A stretch of DNA of 14,797 nt from Actinomycetota bacterium (GTDB lineage Bacteria; Actinomycetota; Actinomycetes; Nanopelagicales; Nanopelagicaceae): NCBI GenBank assembly GCA_009700405.1, contig WLMD01000027.1:1-14797 (forward strand), given 5' to 3'. Shown here piece by piece: positions 13,497 to 14,797 of this stretch (positions are counted from its first letter, which is position 1; the number at the start of each line of letters is the position of its first letter). The translations under genes were made by a program, and so were the position numbers. The notes under the pieces were generated by a model that made no database searches, was not told the DNA's origin, and saw only the letters and a program-made list of their open reading frames with translations.

Positions 13497-13621
13497 TCAG
13501 GGGTTTTGACCTAGGAAAGACCTCGTTAAAACGCTGATTATCAATTGAATGTAGACGGACTTAGTAATTTGTTCGCACAGTCAGGATTTGTGACTGAAGA
13601 TCGAAGCCTTAATTGAAAAAA

Positions 13622-14797
13622 CTAGAAGGAAGGTTTTCCGGCGGCGAGCGCTTTGGCTGTTGTTGTGAGCGGCCAACGCGCATCTAGGGCAATTATCGCA
13701 TCAAATTCAGCCATTGTTGATGGAGGTGACATTGCAACCTTAAGCAAAGTTCTTTCTCCGATTGGAACAATCTCAGACTGATAGAGCTCGAGTTTCGCTG
13801 CGAAATATGAAACCCATGGAGTCATGATTGTGGCCATTGTGCTTCCTCGAGCCATTACTGAAGCAAACTTTGGATACAGGTTATTGGCGTTGGTTTGGAT
13901 CTTCTTTAGGTACGTGCTCTTGGCTTGCTCTGTAGAAAGGGTTAGTAGTGAGTCGATATAGCCAAAACGCAGTGCAATCTGAGCAAGAGTTGGATTTGGG
14001 AAGTTCAGCCAGTAAGCCTCATCTATGGCATCGGCGTAAACACGTAGTGTTTCTGATTTCAAGAACAACTTGTCGAATACTTCCTGGGTAACAGTGACTG
14101 AACTATTGCCTAGAGCGGTAAGAAAGGCGTCACCATTGGTATTAAAAGTATCTAATGGGAGTTCGCGTTGTTGTGCAAGCATTTGTGCCCATGGTGTTAT
14201 CGCATCAGCGAGTGAAGTATCGCGTGAAAGATAATCGGCGAAACCAGGGAATGTTTTCTTATCCATAACAACTAGTAAGTCGACGAAAGCACCGAACTCT
14301 AAATTGTTCACAACTAGTTTTTCATAAGCCAACTGTTGATCCTCGGTCGGGAAAGAACGGTGGTAGGCAACAAGGGCATCGGTAAGTATTTTATGAATCA
14401 CTTTGCTGTTTGCATAAACATGGGCCCAGCGAGTTTCTATTTTTGATCCTTTGAGAGCACCTAATTTTGTGTAGAGAACGCAAGTAAGTGTCTCCGCAGT
14501 TTCTGCATCAATTTTTGTTGCTCCCGCTTTGGTACACGCATCAACAACAACAGTTGCTTTCAGGGCCGATCCTGAATCTGCAATCACAGGTACTGGTGCA
14601 ACAGCAACAACAGAGTGAGTTTGAGTAATCGTTGGTGGAACAATTGGATCTCCAGCTACCGGTGCTGGTGGAGTCGGATTAGTAATCAACGTTGGTGGTT
14701 TTGGTGCAACAACTGGTGGTTTTGGGTTAAGGGTTAACCCCCCTTGTGTTGCTCCTGCAAATGCAGTCTGTTGACCAACTGCTCCAATAAAAATAAG
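13622..14797 (-). CDS. Secreted protein with proline-rich linker and internal repeat (5' end outside window)
   Basis: I do not recognise a family. The frame ends at TAG 13622-13624 and stays open to the window edge at 14797; the TTG at 14689 is not a credible start. Translating beyond it gives the end of a signal peptide (LIFIGAVGQQTAFA, 14797-14756) with a likely cleavage after AFA. A proline-rich linker follows (PKPPVVAPKPPTLITNP and onward), then about 300 helical residues. Two cysteines (in DACTKAG and LTCVLY, 18 residues apart) could form an extracellular disulfide. The body contains two similar segments (about 14380-14120 and 14032-13745), each with DA..(x)..Y...FP, then FP or YP, then TPW, then EL. 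TPW follows FP/YP by 18 residues and EL by 11 residues in both copies. Export and cell-surface location are well supported; function is unknown. Confidence 0.8.
   Translation of the reverse strand, partial: LIFIGAVGQQTAFAGATQGGLTLNPKPPVVAPKPPTLITNPTPPAPVAGDPIVPPTITQTHSVVAVAPVPVIADSGSALKATVVVDACTKAGATKIDAETAETLTCVLYTKLGALKGSKIETRWAHVYANSKVIHKILTDALVAYHRSFPTEDQQLAYEKLVVNNLEFGAFVDLLVVMDKKTFPGFADYLSRDTSLADAITPWAQMLAQQRELPLDTFNTNGDAFLTALGNSSVTVTQEVFDKLFLKSETLRVYADAIDEAYWLNFPNPTLAQIALRFGYIDSLLTLSTEQAKSTYLKKIQTNANNLYPKFASVMARGSTMATIMTPWVSYFAAKLELYQSEIVPIGERTLLKVAMSPPSTMAEFDAIIALDARWPLTTTAKALAAGKPSF

Noticed and set aside
13578..13596. CAGTCA/TGACTG hairpin as terminator of the secreted-protein gene
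   Set aside because: The stem has only 6 pairs and no T-run follows on the minus strand.
13401..13621. tRNA gene as an integration site of a mobile element
   Set aside because: No integrase, no direct repeat of the tRNA 3' end and no compositional shift is visible next to it.
1..14797. CRISPR array, insertion sequence, prophage or toxin-antitoxin genes
   Set aside because: I saw no regularly spaced repeats, transposase motifs, terminal repeats or small paired genes of these kinds.

Overview
The window looks like a piece of a small, compact, low-GC actinobacterial chromosome. By eye the GC content is in the mid-40s percent, coding density is very high, two convergent gene pairs abut with no bases between them, several starts look leaderless, and the protein set (DUF1684, Tat-exported molybdoenzyme, cNMP/CBS/DUF294 protein) is typical of Actinobacteria. 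Freshwater planktonic Nanopelagicales-like lineages would fit, but that placement is inference; no rRNA or marker gene is present.

Left part (1-2776): the 3' end of an unrecognised gene, then a molybdenum-related divergent pair. A MOSC-domain protein on the minus strand and a Tat-exported sulfite-oxidase-family molybdopterin oxidoreductase on the plus strand share a 57-base promoter region, and a short-chain dehydrogenase follows the oxidoreductase.

Middle (2777-5742, minus strand): a probable three-gene unit read right to left. It contains a membrane-anchored coiled-coil protein, a 605-residue cNMP-like/CBS-pair/DUF294 nucleotidyltransferase-like protein, and a DEDDh 3'-5' exonuclease translationally coupled to it by an ATGA overlap. 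This is the least understood cluster. Divergent from it is a long class-V PLP enzyme of the cysteine desulfurase fold (5833-7551).

Right-centre (7629-13350, plus strand): a DUF1684 protein, then a complete peptide-type ABC importer: binding protein, two permeases and two ATPases. The gene order is A-B-C-D-F, with tight junctions except for a 104-base gap after the binding protein. That gap holds a strong hairpin, probably giving excess binding-protein mRNA. The binding protein has a signal peptide but no lipobox cysteine.

Right end (13351-14797, minus strand): a tRNA-Arg(ACG) with its own intrinsic terminator, and a secreted protein of unknown function. The secreted protein runs off the window edge and contains an internal two-fold repeat. 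No mobile element, CRISPR array or integrase was seen, and no gene-free stretch exceeds 300 bases.
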